64,000 nt of DNA from Phascolarctos cinereus. Its lineage: Eukaryota > Chordata > Mammalia > Diprotodontia > Phascolarctidae. A program made the translations under genes and the position numbers. This document shows positions 41,048-53,200 of this stretch, one piece after another; within the stretch, counting starts at the first letter, position 1, and every line of letters begins with the position of its first letter. The DNA lies in assembly GCF_002099425.1 (NCBI RefSeq), contig NW_018344253.1, positions 1,674,001 to 1,738,000 on the forward strand, in the 5' to 3' direction. Under the pieces are notes generated by a model that made no database searches, was not told where the DNA came from, and saw only the letters and a program-made list of their open reading frames with translations.

Positions 41048-44000
41048 GTAGGGGGCGGGGCCAGGGAGGAAGGATTCCCTAGGGGCGGGGCCAAGGGAAG
41101 GACTGAAATGAGGCTGGGAGGAGGCGGAGCCTGGAGAGGGGTGGGGCAAAGGCCAGGAGAGGATAGAGATGGGGCCAGAAAGGAAGTTTTCTTTGGAGTG
41201 TGGCTTTGGGAAGTGGGGGAAAGATGAAGGCAAGACCAAGGAGTTGGGGTTTCCCCAGGGGGCGGGACCAAAGAGAGGCAAGCAGAGAGGGGGTGGATCC
41301 TGGAGGGGTGCCTGGGGGCGGGTCAAGGAGAGGAATGAAATTGCACATAGAAGGCGGGGCCAGGGAAGGGTAGGGGGCGGGGCCAAAGGAGGGCGTAGGA
41401 AGCATTTATTTATTTATTTATTTTGTTTTTGTTTTAGGTTTTTTGGTGAGGGTGTGGGGTTAAGTGACTTGCCCAGGGTCACACAGCTAGTAAATGTCAA
41501 GAGTCTGAGGCCGATGAAAAGCAATTATTAAGTGCCTACTATATGCCAGGCACTGTCCTAAGCCTTTTTTACATATATCATCTCCTCTGATCCTCACAAC
41601 AATGCTGCAAGATAGGCACTATTATTATCCCCATTTTACAGATGGGAAACTGAGGCAAACAATCTAAGTGACTTAACACATTTAGTCACACAGCTAGTGT
41701 CTGAGGGCTGATCTGAACTCAGGTCTTCTTGACTGTAGGTTCAGCTTTCAACAGACTGCCACCAGTTGCTTCTGAGCCATAACTGCAGTGAGATTGGCAG
41801 GGGTGGGGCCTAGGAAAGACTTGGAAAGAGAGGCTCCCTGGGAGTGTGGCATGGAAGGGCTTGGGACTTTGGAAAGTAAAGGAAAACTTCTTGAGTGGAT
41901 TTGGTCAGAAAAAGGGTAGGGCAGGGAGTGAATGGAGAGGGGGAGTGGCATTTTAGGAGGTGAAATCTAAAAGAGGAAAGAATAAGGTGGTCTGGGAAGG
42001 AGGGATGCTTAAGAGAGTGTGGGGGCTAGAGAGAAGGGGATGCAGACCTGGAGAGAGAGGGGGCAAAGTGTCGGGTCAGAGCTTAGGGAGAGGGGCAGGG
42101 AGGACCGTGGGGAAGAGATAAGTACACTATAGTTGGAATAGGGCACATCGTTAAAACCTAGGGAATTGCAGGAGACAGCTTTGCAGGTGATATATGGGTG
42201 GAATCTGGCAAAAGGAGATAGTTTGGGGTTGGGATGGGGGGGTAGGTTGTAGAACCATAGAATTTTAGAATTGGAAGGGATCTTAGAAACCACCTAGTCC
42301 AGCATCCCACCCACACAAGACTCTCCTTTGTAACATTCCTGAAGAATGATTGGATGCCCCTCGAACAATTCCAGTGATAGGGAAGCTCTCCACTATACAG
42401 GAGAGCAGGATTTAGGAATTTGGGGCATAGATGGCCCATGGAAGAAACTAATAGACATGTAGGAGAAGTGTGTAGCCAAAAGGTGGTTTCAGAGCTAGTG
42501 GGGAGCTTCTTAAAGTGAGGATCTAACCATGTCACTACTCAGTAAATTCCAGTACCTGGTCACCTCCAGGATTAAATATAAAATTATCTGTTTGGTATTC
42601 AAAGCCCTTTATAACCTGGCCCCTCTCCACCTTTCCAGTCTTTTTATATTTTACACTCCCTGTGAACTCTTGGATCTAATTTCATTACTGTTCCTCCACA
42701 AGACTCTCCATCCCTGGACTCCAGGCATTTTCAAGGGAGTTATGTCTGGAACTCTTTCTCCCTCTCTCTTTCCCCACATCCAACTTCTGGCCTCCCTAGC
42801 TTTTTCCTTCCTTCCTTCCTTCTTTATGTTTATATTTTATTTTATTTTTATTTTCAGTTTCATGTTCTCTTCCTCTCTCCACCCATTAGAAGGCAAGAAA
42901 TAGGATACCAACATATATATGGTATCATATTTCACATATACACACATATATGTGTAGTCACACAAAACACATTTTTGCATTAGCCATATTCAGGGTGGGG
43001 GGAAGCAAGAAAAATAAATTTTAAAAATGCTTCAGTCCTGGGTATATCAGTTCTCTATCCAGAGGTCAATAGCATTTTATACCTTGAATCCTTCAGAATC
43101 ATGGAAGATCATTGTATTGATCATCAAGGCAGCTAGGTGGTATAGTGGATAGAGCTCCAGGCCGGGAGTCAGGAAGACTCATCTTCCTGAGTTCAAATCC
43201 AGCCTCAGACACTTATTAGCTTACGTGACCCTGGGCAAGTCATTTAGCCCTCTTTGTTTGCTTCAGTTTCCTCATCTGTAAAGTGAGCTGGAGAAGGAAA
43301 TGGCAAACCACTCCATTATTTTTATCAAGAAAACCCCAAATGGCGTCTCGATGAGTCAGACTCAACAACAATTATATTGATCAGAGTCACCAAGTCTTTC
43401 ACAGCTGATTATCTTGACCATATTGCCATTACTATGTACATTATTCTCCTGGGTCTTCACACCCCTTTCATTCTAGTATGTTCTCTCTGCTGACTAGCTC
43501 CAAATCTGTCTACAGCTTGTTTATACCTGCATATTACCTCTCCTGTTAGACCAGAGCTTCTTGAGGACAGGAATGGTCTTTTGCCTGTCTTTGTATCCCT
43601 AGTACTTAACACAGTACTTGGCACACAGTAGATGCTTAATAAATGTTTATTGATTTACAGGCTGAGGGAAGGGTTTTTTTTCATTTTTTTTTTCAAGTCA
43701 GGAGGTGAGAGAAGGGGAGATGAAGAAGGGAAAGGTTTGAGGGGAGTTTCTGAAGATCTTGAAGGAGGGTGTCTCAAATCCCATGAGGTGTAAAGGGATA
43801 AGCCCTGGGCTTGAAGTTAGAAATACATAAAAGTCCTGGTTTTGCCACTTATTGTGTTATCTCAGTAGTTCCCTTCCCTTGTCTGAACGTCAGCTTCATA
43901 ACGATGGGGATAACATGTGCGCTTAAAACCGTTGTGAGAAAAACACTTTGTAAAGTGTTGTCTTTGGGTTGTACTTGGAACCCAAGTTCCTGAGTGTGGG

Positions 44001-44207
44001 TGTCATTGCCAGTTTGAACTGCATGGAATGGAGCCTCCTGCCGCCGGCCACAGAAGAGATGGCCGCCCAGACGGCCGTGGTGAAGGGCCGATTCATGGGG
44101 GACCCTTCGCATGAGTATGAGCACATTGAGATGCAGCGGATGACTGAAGGAGACAGGACGTATGAAGACGAGGTGGTGGTAAGTGGGAAATAAAGGAAAG
44201 GCCAGAT

Positions 44208-44253
<46 letters not shown>

Positions 44254-47241
44254 TATTTCACACCTACTAAGATCTGAGGATGTTATGGCAGAAAGCCACA
44301 CACACAGACACAGACACACACACAGAGCAGGTTAGCATCCACGCTGCGACTTCTGCTATGTTTTCCATAGTTTTTCCACTCAGCTAACATACTTAAGCTA
44401 TTTTAACAACTAGGCCCCTGAAGTCTCTGAAAACTCTGCTGCTTTCTCTTGGTTAAATATGATGGTTTGGAGATAATCATTTATGAAAAATCCTGGCCCT
44501 AGCTTTCCATACCATGTAAAAGTCACTGATCCAGTAGCAAAAGCATTTAATTTGGAGGGAAGGAATGTAAATAATAAACAAATAGCCTAATCACCTTCTG
44601 TCTTGGTTTACAAGTGGATGCAGTCTTCTAATTTCTGTGGGAAACTCTCCCTCAGAGAATTTGGGGATTATCAATCATTCCTCTAGTCTCCTTTCAGTAT
44701 GATCTCATTAACCAGCTTGGAGATTTCCCAACCCACAGGGCAGCCCAGAATTTGCTGAAAACTCTTACCTGGGATCATTAGATTCCGTCAAGACATCTGG
44801 ATGTGGGAACATCACGGCAGTGCTGCTCCACACAGCCTCTGTTATTTTCTTTCCCCCGTTTCAGAACTCGTATTGGTCTGATCTGCCACAGTCGGCCATA
44901 CTGTACCTTGACCCTGATATAGCGATGTTGTTTTGGTCCTCTTCGAGAATGAAGGACAACCATACCACCACACTCTGTGTGTATGAGGAACTTTCTAGCG
45001 CAGCCTACTAGAAGCAAACATATACATATATGGATATAGACAAACGAAATAGGAGGTTGTACTCCAGCTTGACCTTGAAGGAAGCTAAGGATTCTTAATG
45101 GTGGAGGAGCTCACCGGGCATGGTCTTTATTTTCTTTGTAAAGTATGAGGTGAAGTCCTCAGCTGAGATGGTTTGAGAAGCTTGAGAAGAGAGAAGGTAA
45201 AGGTGGTTGTGAACTGGGCTTGGGAGGTGTGGAGGGATGTAACTGGGAATGGTTAGTTCTTAGAACAGGTGAGATGCAGAGGTCCTTAGGGTATGATAAA
45301 TGGGAACAGTTGTCCTTGGCCCCATGCTTTGGTCAAACTCACCTAGTTGGTCCCTTTATTTGATATACCATCTCCTACTTCTTTGCATTTCCACAGGCTG
45401 TCGCCAGGCCAAGAATGCCTCCTCTCTTCACCTCCATGTCTTTGACCTCTCATCTCCTTTAAGGCTCAGCTCAGGTGCCTCCTCCACCTTGCCACCTTCC
45501 CGTCAAAGTCTCTCCTCTGCTCCCTACTTTGTAATGAGCTGGTGTCCTATCTCTCCATTAGAATTTAAGGGCCTCGAGGAGAGGCATTGTTTGTTTTTTG
45601 CCTTTTTATCCCCACCCCCAACCTAGCCCATAATAGCAATTCATAAGTATTTGTTGAATTGAATTGGGACCTACTACAGGGAGGAGACAGCCAGCACTCT
45701 GAAGTGAGGGTTGTAGGGGTCAAAGGAGGGTGATATTGAATACATTTGAAGACTCGGTGCTAGCAGATGTAAAAACAGACAGTTTGGAAGCCTGAAGATT
45801 GAATCTACACAGACATGCCCTTTGACCATCATCACGCAGACAGCATCAGCAGGACAGGCGGGGCTGCCTGACAACAATATCGTGGCCTCCTTTCTTCCAC
45901 ACCAACCAGGCAGACTGCCTAATATTGTCTGCCCTTGGCCTGCTGCCTTTTCCCTATCATGCTTCTGTTGCTGTTCTTAATATTCACACTCTTGGGTATG
46001 CTGATCAAGGCTTGATGTTCATTTTAATAAGCTTTCATCTATATACTAATATTATGAGAGGTGAGAAGGGGGCCCACAGAGTCTGATTTTGTTCCCTAGG
46101 TCCTCATCCCATGAAGGATGGCTTTGTGCCCTCAGACTGTGTGTATCTGGTTTCTAATCTCTCTATCTCTGATCAGCTGACATCCTATTCTAGGACTAGG
46201 GGGAGGCAGAAGCAGGGAGCCCAGGGACACAGCCTAGTACTCTTAATGCATTTCTTTAGATCCAGATCAAGGAGGAATCTCGCCTGGTGTCAGTCATTGA
46301 CCAAATTGACAAGGCAGTGGCAATCATCCCACGTGGAGCCCTCTTCAAGACCCCCTTTGGACCTGTCCATGTCAATAGGACCTTTGAAGGTAAGTACCCC
46401 CCGTCCTCTTCCAAAGAGACCTCCACTTCTTTTACTTGGAGGGAAGGCACAAGGAGGAGATGTATGTGAAGTCTCAAGGGCACACTATGGTATATTCCTG
46501 GGAATAACCTGTAATTCCTTGCCCATTTCCCTAGGTAAAGATCAGTGACTGATCCCCTGGACATTGCCTAGTGGTAGGGCTTTATGAAGTTTTGTACAAC
46601 TAACTAGCTGACCCACAACCTTTTGTTGCTAGGACAGTTTGCAGCATACTGTTGTCCTGGCTCCTGAGTCTTTTCCTCACCTGACCTAGTGTCCATGGCC
46701 TTGACTCCAACTTTGTCTTTCTTCAGTCCTTCTCTTCGGTACAAGATAGGCATGGAAGACTTAGTTATAGCCCCATTCCCTATCCTCAGAATGCTCTGGT
46801 CACTCCTTATGTCAGAACACTAGGGAATGGAGATGGTTATGGGGACGAGAGACTTGACTCACTCCTTCCTCCTGGGGCTTGGCTGATGCCTTTCCACAAT
46901 CCTGCCTCATATTCCTGTAAATCCTAGTACTGCTTGGAAGAAAGGGGGAGTCAGGGGCTTTTAACCTGACTGATAATCCCCCATTTGCCTCCTCTCAGGA
47001 TTGACTCTGGCAGATTCCAAGAAACTCAGTTCCTACTTTCATTTTGTGGAGCCTGTGGAATTGAAGAACAAGAGTCTGCTGGAGAAAGCTGATTTGGACC
47101 CTTCCTTGGACTTTATGGATTCCCTGGAACATGATATCCCTAAAGGTACTAAATTAGTGTGTAGTCACCATGAGTGAAAATAGTGGACCCTCTGGTGCAA
47201 GGTCTTGTTTCTGATGGAGGAACTGATGGCGTGTGTGTGTG

Positions 47242-47275
<34 letters not shown>

Positions 47276-50200
47276 TTTTCTGCCATAACATCCTCAGATC
47301 TTAGTAGGTGCTTAAATATCCCTAACTTCTTTTTAATATCCCATCATGCAATTATTAAATAATTTTTAATAAAATCTTGGTTTTTGGATCTGAATACCCT
47401 CCAAAGGCAATGAGGTCCATATGTTTACTACTTGTTATGTAAATACTAGTTTTACTACTATTCTTCAATGAATCAATATCATTGATGTGGGCATTTCCCT
47501 TCACTGATGCAGATTGCCACTCATTCTTGCTTCTAGTCCTGTAAGATTCTTGCCCTTGTAGATTTGTAAATTCTCCATAGAAGATCTATGCAACGTACTG
47601 GAGGCCTTCCTCTAGGTGTCTTAATATTTCATGGATACCATTATAATACTTGGGCTGGGAGCTAGGTGCAGGGAGCAGAGCACCAGGCCTGGAGTCAGGA
47701 AAACTCATCTTCTTGAGTTCAAATCCAGCTTCAGACACTTATTAGCTTATGTGACCCTAGGCAAGTCACTTTTCCCAGTTTGCCTCTTATCTGCAAAATG
47801 AGCTGGAGAAGGAAATGGCAAACCACTCTAGTAGTTTTGTTAAGAAAACCTCAAAATGGGGTCACAAAGAATTGGACAGGACTTAAAAAAACAAAAACAA
47901 AAACAACCATCATTTTCTACGTGATTGAACTAATTCCTTTTCTAGAGGCCACTAGGTGGTATGGTGGGTACAATGCTGAACTTGGAGTCCAGACTGGAGT
48001 TCAAATACTGCCTCAGATACTTACTAGCTGTGTGACCCTGGACAAATTACTTAACTTCTCTCTCAGCCTCAGTTTTCTCATCTACAAAATGGAAATTATA
48101 ATAGTATTACCTCACAAAATTCTTTGTTTACAAACCTTAAAGTCATATAAGTGCTAACTATTAGTGGTCATACATTTCCTAGATATAGTCCTTATACTTG
48201 TCCTCTTTACAGTTTCAAAGATCTCCTGGCTTGTAGGGCCTGACTTGTTAGGCCTGCAAAAGACCTAGCTATTTTTGGAGAGGGTAGCAGAGGCTTAATC
48301 TCCCTCTCAGCCTCTGACATTCCCAGTGGAGAGAGGAGGAAGACTTATGGTAGACGATATTCTTCTGAGAGCCACATGAAAGAACATGAGATCAGGCTAT
48401 AGGAAATCAGACAAAGCACTGAAAAAAAGGGAACCTATCTAACGGCTAACTGAGTAAGGACCATATTTCCAATCTCTTCTAGAGATGTATCAGATATTTA
48501 TGGAAATTTGAGGGTGCTGGTTTCCAGTGGCCTGTGTGTTGTTTTAGCTAAATGATGGGAGGAGTGATAGGAAGATGATTGGGATAAGAGAGGTGGCAAA
48601 CGTTTCAACTCAGCTTCCAAAGCACACATATACATGCATGTATACATATGTACACATTTGAACATCTACATATGTATTACAATGGATTTATAATTCTCTC
48701 AGGAATACTTGTTGCAAATCAAGCTCCATGCATGACCACTCTCCCATTCTGTGTGATAAATTCTCTATAGAGCATTTCTCCCAGGCTCTACAGGTCTTTC
48801 TGAGGGTTGTCAGTCCAATTCCCAGGCTGTCCACTCCTCATTCTGTCTCTGTTAACCAACCTCCCCTCCCCCATGCCCTCACTTCTTTTGGTCTTCCATA
48901 TCTTTAGTGATGTCTTCTATGCCATTGTTGCTGTATGAGTTATCAGTGATAATATGATACAGCTGGCTTATACCCACTACACATCTTTTCATTGTCCTCC
49001 AAGTCATTTATGATTATGATTCTTTTTATGTTATGGGACTTTATTACTTACAGTCATGCAATATCATTGGGAGAATATTGGTGCTAAAAGATCTCCCTTT
49101 GCATTAATGAGTGGCATGAAATCATGAAACAGGACATAGACATATAGAAAGATAAAGAACAATGTAGAGTATAACACATTAGTTGCTGAATGATTTGGCA
49201 CGCAAATAAGTCTGTAAGTATTTAGAGTAGGCAGGGAGTGATTACTGAGGGTTAGAGTGATGAAGAGCGGTTTCATGGAGTCATTAAGATCTGAGCTGGG
49301 TTTTGGATAAATTGAAGAGTTGGACTTTATCCTGATTTTTGAATAGGGGATGACATATAGCCACATGAATATTGGGGGTCCTTATCTTATTCCCAGTTGT
49401 GGTAAGTAGGATGCCCAAAGAACAGCTAGCTACACTTCCTCATTTTTCTGGGGGGTTCTTGTGAATAGTTGGGGGTATCTTTCTAGTGTTCTTGGCTTGA
49501 TCCCCCAGTTCAGTGCAGTCTCTCCAATATAAATTGACAGGGCCAGTTAATACCTCCTCAATATCATCAATATCATTGATTGATGATGCCTTACTATCAA
49601 TGTGACCACTTGCTTCCTCTTCAATATTAATTAACCAATTCCTATAAATTAGCTTTTACAAAGTGATATTTACTGAAAAGATAGTAGCAGGAAGCAAAAT
49701 GCAAAAGCACCCCCTGAATCATCAGGCATACTCTTCCCTCTACCACCCTTGGTTCCATGAGGGAGTAGGCCCAAACTTAAATGCTACAAAGCATTCGTCC
49801 TACTAAGTTCGCTTCTCCACATGGCTTAGTCAATGGGTGTAGTCACTTGCTTGCAGAACACGACATCCCTTCACTGATTCCACCCTGGGCTGGGCCAAGC
49901 AGGTCTCTCCTCAGAGTTGTTCAGGAACATCACGCCCCGCTACTGGCAAACTCTGGGATGTCCTCCAATGCCTGGACCCCTAGTGGCTCTACTGACCTTT
50001 CAAAACTCACAAGGTCTTAGTCTAAGTCTGTTCCATCTCTGAAACTCCTTCACTAAAGAGGAGGAAAGAATATGCAGGACAGGGACAAAAGCAATGGCAA
50101 ATTCACAGGCCACGTGGCAGTAGCCAGATGGGGAGATAAAGGCCTAAGGCCTCTTTCCCCACCCAGAGGCTTATAACATTTTGTCTTCCTGGCTGCACCA

Positions 50201-53200
50201 CAGCCAGGGGCAGAGAATGATTTGGCCTTTTTTATGTACACCCAGTGCTTGTTCAACAGCCAACCAAATGTCACATAGCAAGGGACTGGAAACAGAAAAT
50301 ACTTGCAACTGAAGTGGAAAGCCGGGTCCCTCCATTCCACGTGATCATGAACTTCCAGAAGCATTCACCTCACGCACATACTTCCAGAACTGGGCCATCT
50401 CTGGTCAGTCTCCCTCCTCCCCTCCTTATAGATATATACAAAATGATATTTTTAGGAAGATTAATGTCAGGAGTGTATAGGATGGATTAGAATTGGGAGA
50501 GACTGAGGGGATGGGGAGATCATTTGGGAGGTTACCTTAAGAATCTAAGTAGTTCTAGACAGAAATAGTGGCTGTAGACATTGCAAAAGAATTGTCAAAG
50601 TTAGGTGACTGTCAGGATGGTGAGCAAGAGGGAAAAGTCGAGATGGCTCCAGGATGTTCAGCCTGGGAGAATGACAGAAATAAACAAGTCCAGGGGTGGG
50701 GCAAGGGAAAGCAGGGGGAGCTGATTGTAAGGAAAAGATGATCAATTCAGTTTTAGACACGTTGAATTTGATGTGATACTTGAACATCCACAGGATAGAT
50801 ATCTAGCAAGCGGAGCTGAATCTCAGGAAAAGTCATCCTTTTAGTTGTGATATGGGAGGGCCACAAAGGGAGAGTGTATACAGAGAACTGCAAGTCACCT
50901 ATATAATGGCTGGCACTCTGGGTATGTTTCTGCATTGTTCTGCTGAGTCAGGGAGGTTGGGGAGTGAGCAGGCCACGTCCAGCAACTGAGGCAAAGGTCC
51001 CAGAGCAGAAGAGAAGAGTGGTTTCAGACCAAGAATGGTTGCCCTGGCTGAGCCCAGGAAGGGGGTTTGTGTCCACCCTGAGCAGGATTCTGATCCTTCT
51101 CACTCATAGAATGGGGTCTGCTGCTTCTTAGGGAGATAAGGAAAAGTTTATAGGACTATTTCACACCTACAAGGAGACCACTCTGAAGGCCCTTTATTTT
51201 TGCTGGACCTCTAGGTTCCCAGCTAGGGCAGGGGCCAAGAGATGGGCAACAGATTCCTTCTGATAATGGGAGCCAGGAATGTGGGGATGGTGGAATCTAG
51301 CTTTAGGGGTCTAGGGGTTGGGGAGTGAGTGCCTCTTAAGTCTCCGTAGTTTGGGAATGATCCATCTTGTCATTCCCTTCTTTTATTCAGATTCTTATCT
51401 GTTCCTCTCCCCACCCCTGACAGAGAATGAATTGGGCCTTTCCTGCCATCTCCAGGCCTCTTGGACTCTATGCATCTTCTCAAGATTCTTGAGAGAGAAA
51501 CAGCATCAAGGCAACTCTTCTTATGTAGCTTCTGTGTGGGAGTTTAGACTCCAATCTTGGATTTCCAACCCTGGCTTCTCTGCTCTAGAGAGAATATCTT
51601 CTGATTTGAGGTGGAAGGGGAAACATTCTTTCCCTTTTCTTTTGTCTATAGCAGTCCCTTCTCACGTACTAAGAAAGTCAGTCTGGCCACAGGGATCCTG
51701 GGACACATATATGAAACTGAGTTTTCATGACTCCTGTCCTATCTCTCCCCTGCCTCTAATCCCCTTGCCTTGTCCTGCCTGGACCTCTGCTGGATCAAGC
51801 AATCTAGCATCCCAGCAGAAACTTTCTGCAAGGAAGAGTACATTCTAATTTCAGTCTCTTGATTAGACACCTGTGAGTATAGGCCAGAGCAAAGCCTTTC
51901 AGAGGAGATCTAGGACTTAATAATTTCTCTCAAGCTATGTGTTAGCTGACTTTTGGGAGGAAGCCTGGGAAGGGTGGTGTTAGTATGGTTCCTCAGGGAA
52001 CAGATTTCCCCATCTTCATTTAGGGGAAGCTGTCTTTAAGGTCAAGAAGAGGGGAGGGAAGGGAAAGCTTTTGCCAGCAGCTGAAGGAAGCAAGGTCTTG
52101 AGCCCTTGAACATTCTGTCCCATTGACCTGGTTTCTTGGGCCCAGTTAGTGCTGGTTAGAATGTTTTCCTTCTTATTTTTTTTCCCCCTTATTTTATAGT
52201 AAAGAGTCCTGGGTTTAGATTCAGAAGACCTGAATTTAAATCCTAGTTCTGTTATCCATGTGACATTGGACAGTCATTTAATTTCTCTAGGCCTCAGTTT
52301 CCTCATTTGTAAAATGAGGGAATTGGACTCAGTGATCCCAAGGTCCATTCTAGTTATAAATCCTTTTCCTCACCCAGCTTTTAACATTTGTTTGCCCAGA
52401 ATGAATGGCCATTGGAAAATGAGGGCTCAGAATGCCTTTAAGGAGGGAATTCAGGGAAGAAGTATTCATAGTCCTACTACAGGTTGCTATCTGGACAACT
52501 CTTAGGCCTCTGGGCCAGGTCCTTTTAGTGCTGCCTCCAAGGAACTACTAGAAGGCCTGTTCTAGCTTTTTCCCACAGAGGGGAGGACTGGAGCAGCAGA
52601 TGGCCCCCCTGAACTTGGCTCCCAGACCCTGCCTTATCTGCTGGTGAAAATGTGTTATGACTGGAACTGAGCTAGGGGTTGGAGCTGTCCCTGGTGGGCA
52701 GGGATACTCAATGGGACCACTAAGCTAGAAACAGAGATATCAAAGTATAGGCCCCAGAAACCCTTGAATCTCAGCCCTGGGTGAGGATCTAAGGCTGCTG
52801 GCCAGAGATGGGACTGACCATCTGTTTTCTGTCTAGGAAGAAACTGCACTGTTTAATAGTGACTGCTCTCCATTCACTCAGAATGTAGGAGGTTGAAATG
52901 CTCTTCTTGAAGACACTTTTTGAAAAGTGTCTTCTTTGGTTCAGGGATAAGGATTCTTCTTGGCAAATCCTAGAAGTTGGTTCAGCTTCAGCATCTCACA
53001 GAAATTAAGTTCCTTCTGTGTTGTCTAACTGATACAGAATTGCTTGCCTTCTCAAGGAGGGGGGTGGGAGGGAGGGAGAGAATTTGGAACTCAAAATTTA
53101 AAAAAAATTGTTACATTTTTTTTTTACATGACATTGGAAAATATTTGATGAAATAAACAAATCTTTTAAAAAGTTCTTACTGTGTGCAGAGCATTATATG

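Larger units (their letters stand above)
41048..42200 (+). repeat. RSPH9: GC-box tandem array in RSPH9 intron 1
   Basis: Units built on GGGGGCGGGGCCAAGGGAGG recur at about 41049, 41080, 41121, 41138, 41172, 41258, 41287, 41312, 41350 and 41373, spaced roughly 25-40 bases. Weaker purine-rich copies appear to continue past the SINE/MIR insertion (41403-41755) to about 42200. Matches are best near exon 1. Many units contain an Sp1-type box. Confidence 0.7.

Noticed and set aside
43849-44319. Peptide SAITSSDLSRC shared by frames at 43849-44319 (-) and 47174-47362 (+)
   Set aside because: It is not a protein motif. It is the translation of the 46-bp inverted repeat beside the GT tracts, which is reported as a DNA feature instead.
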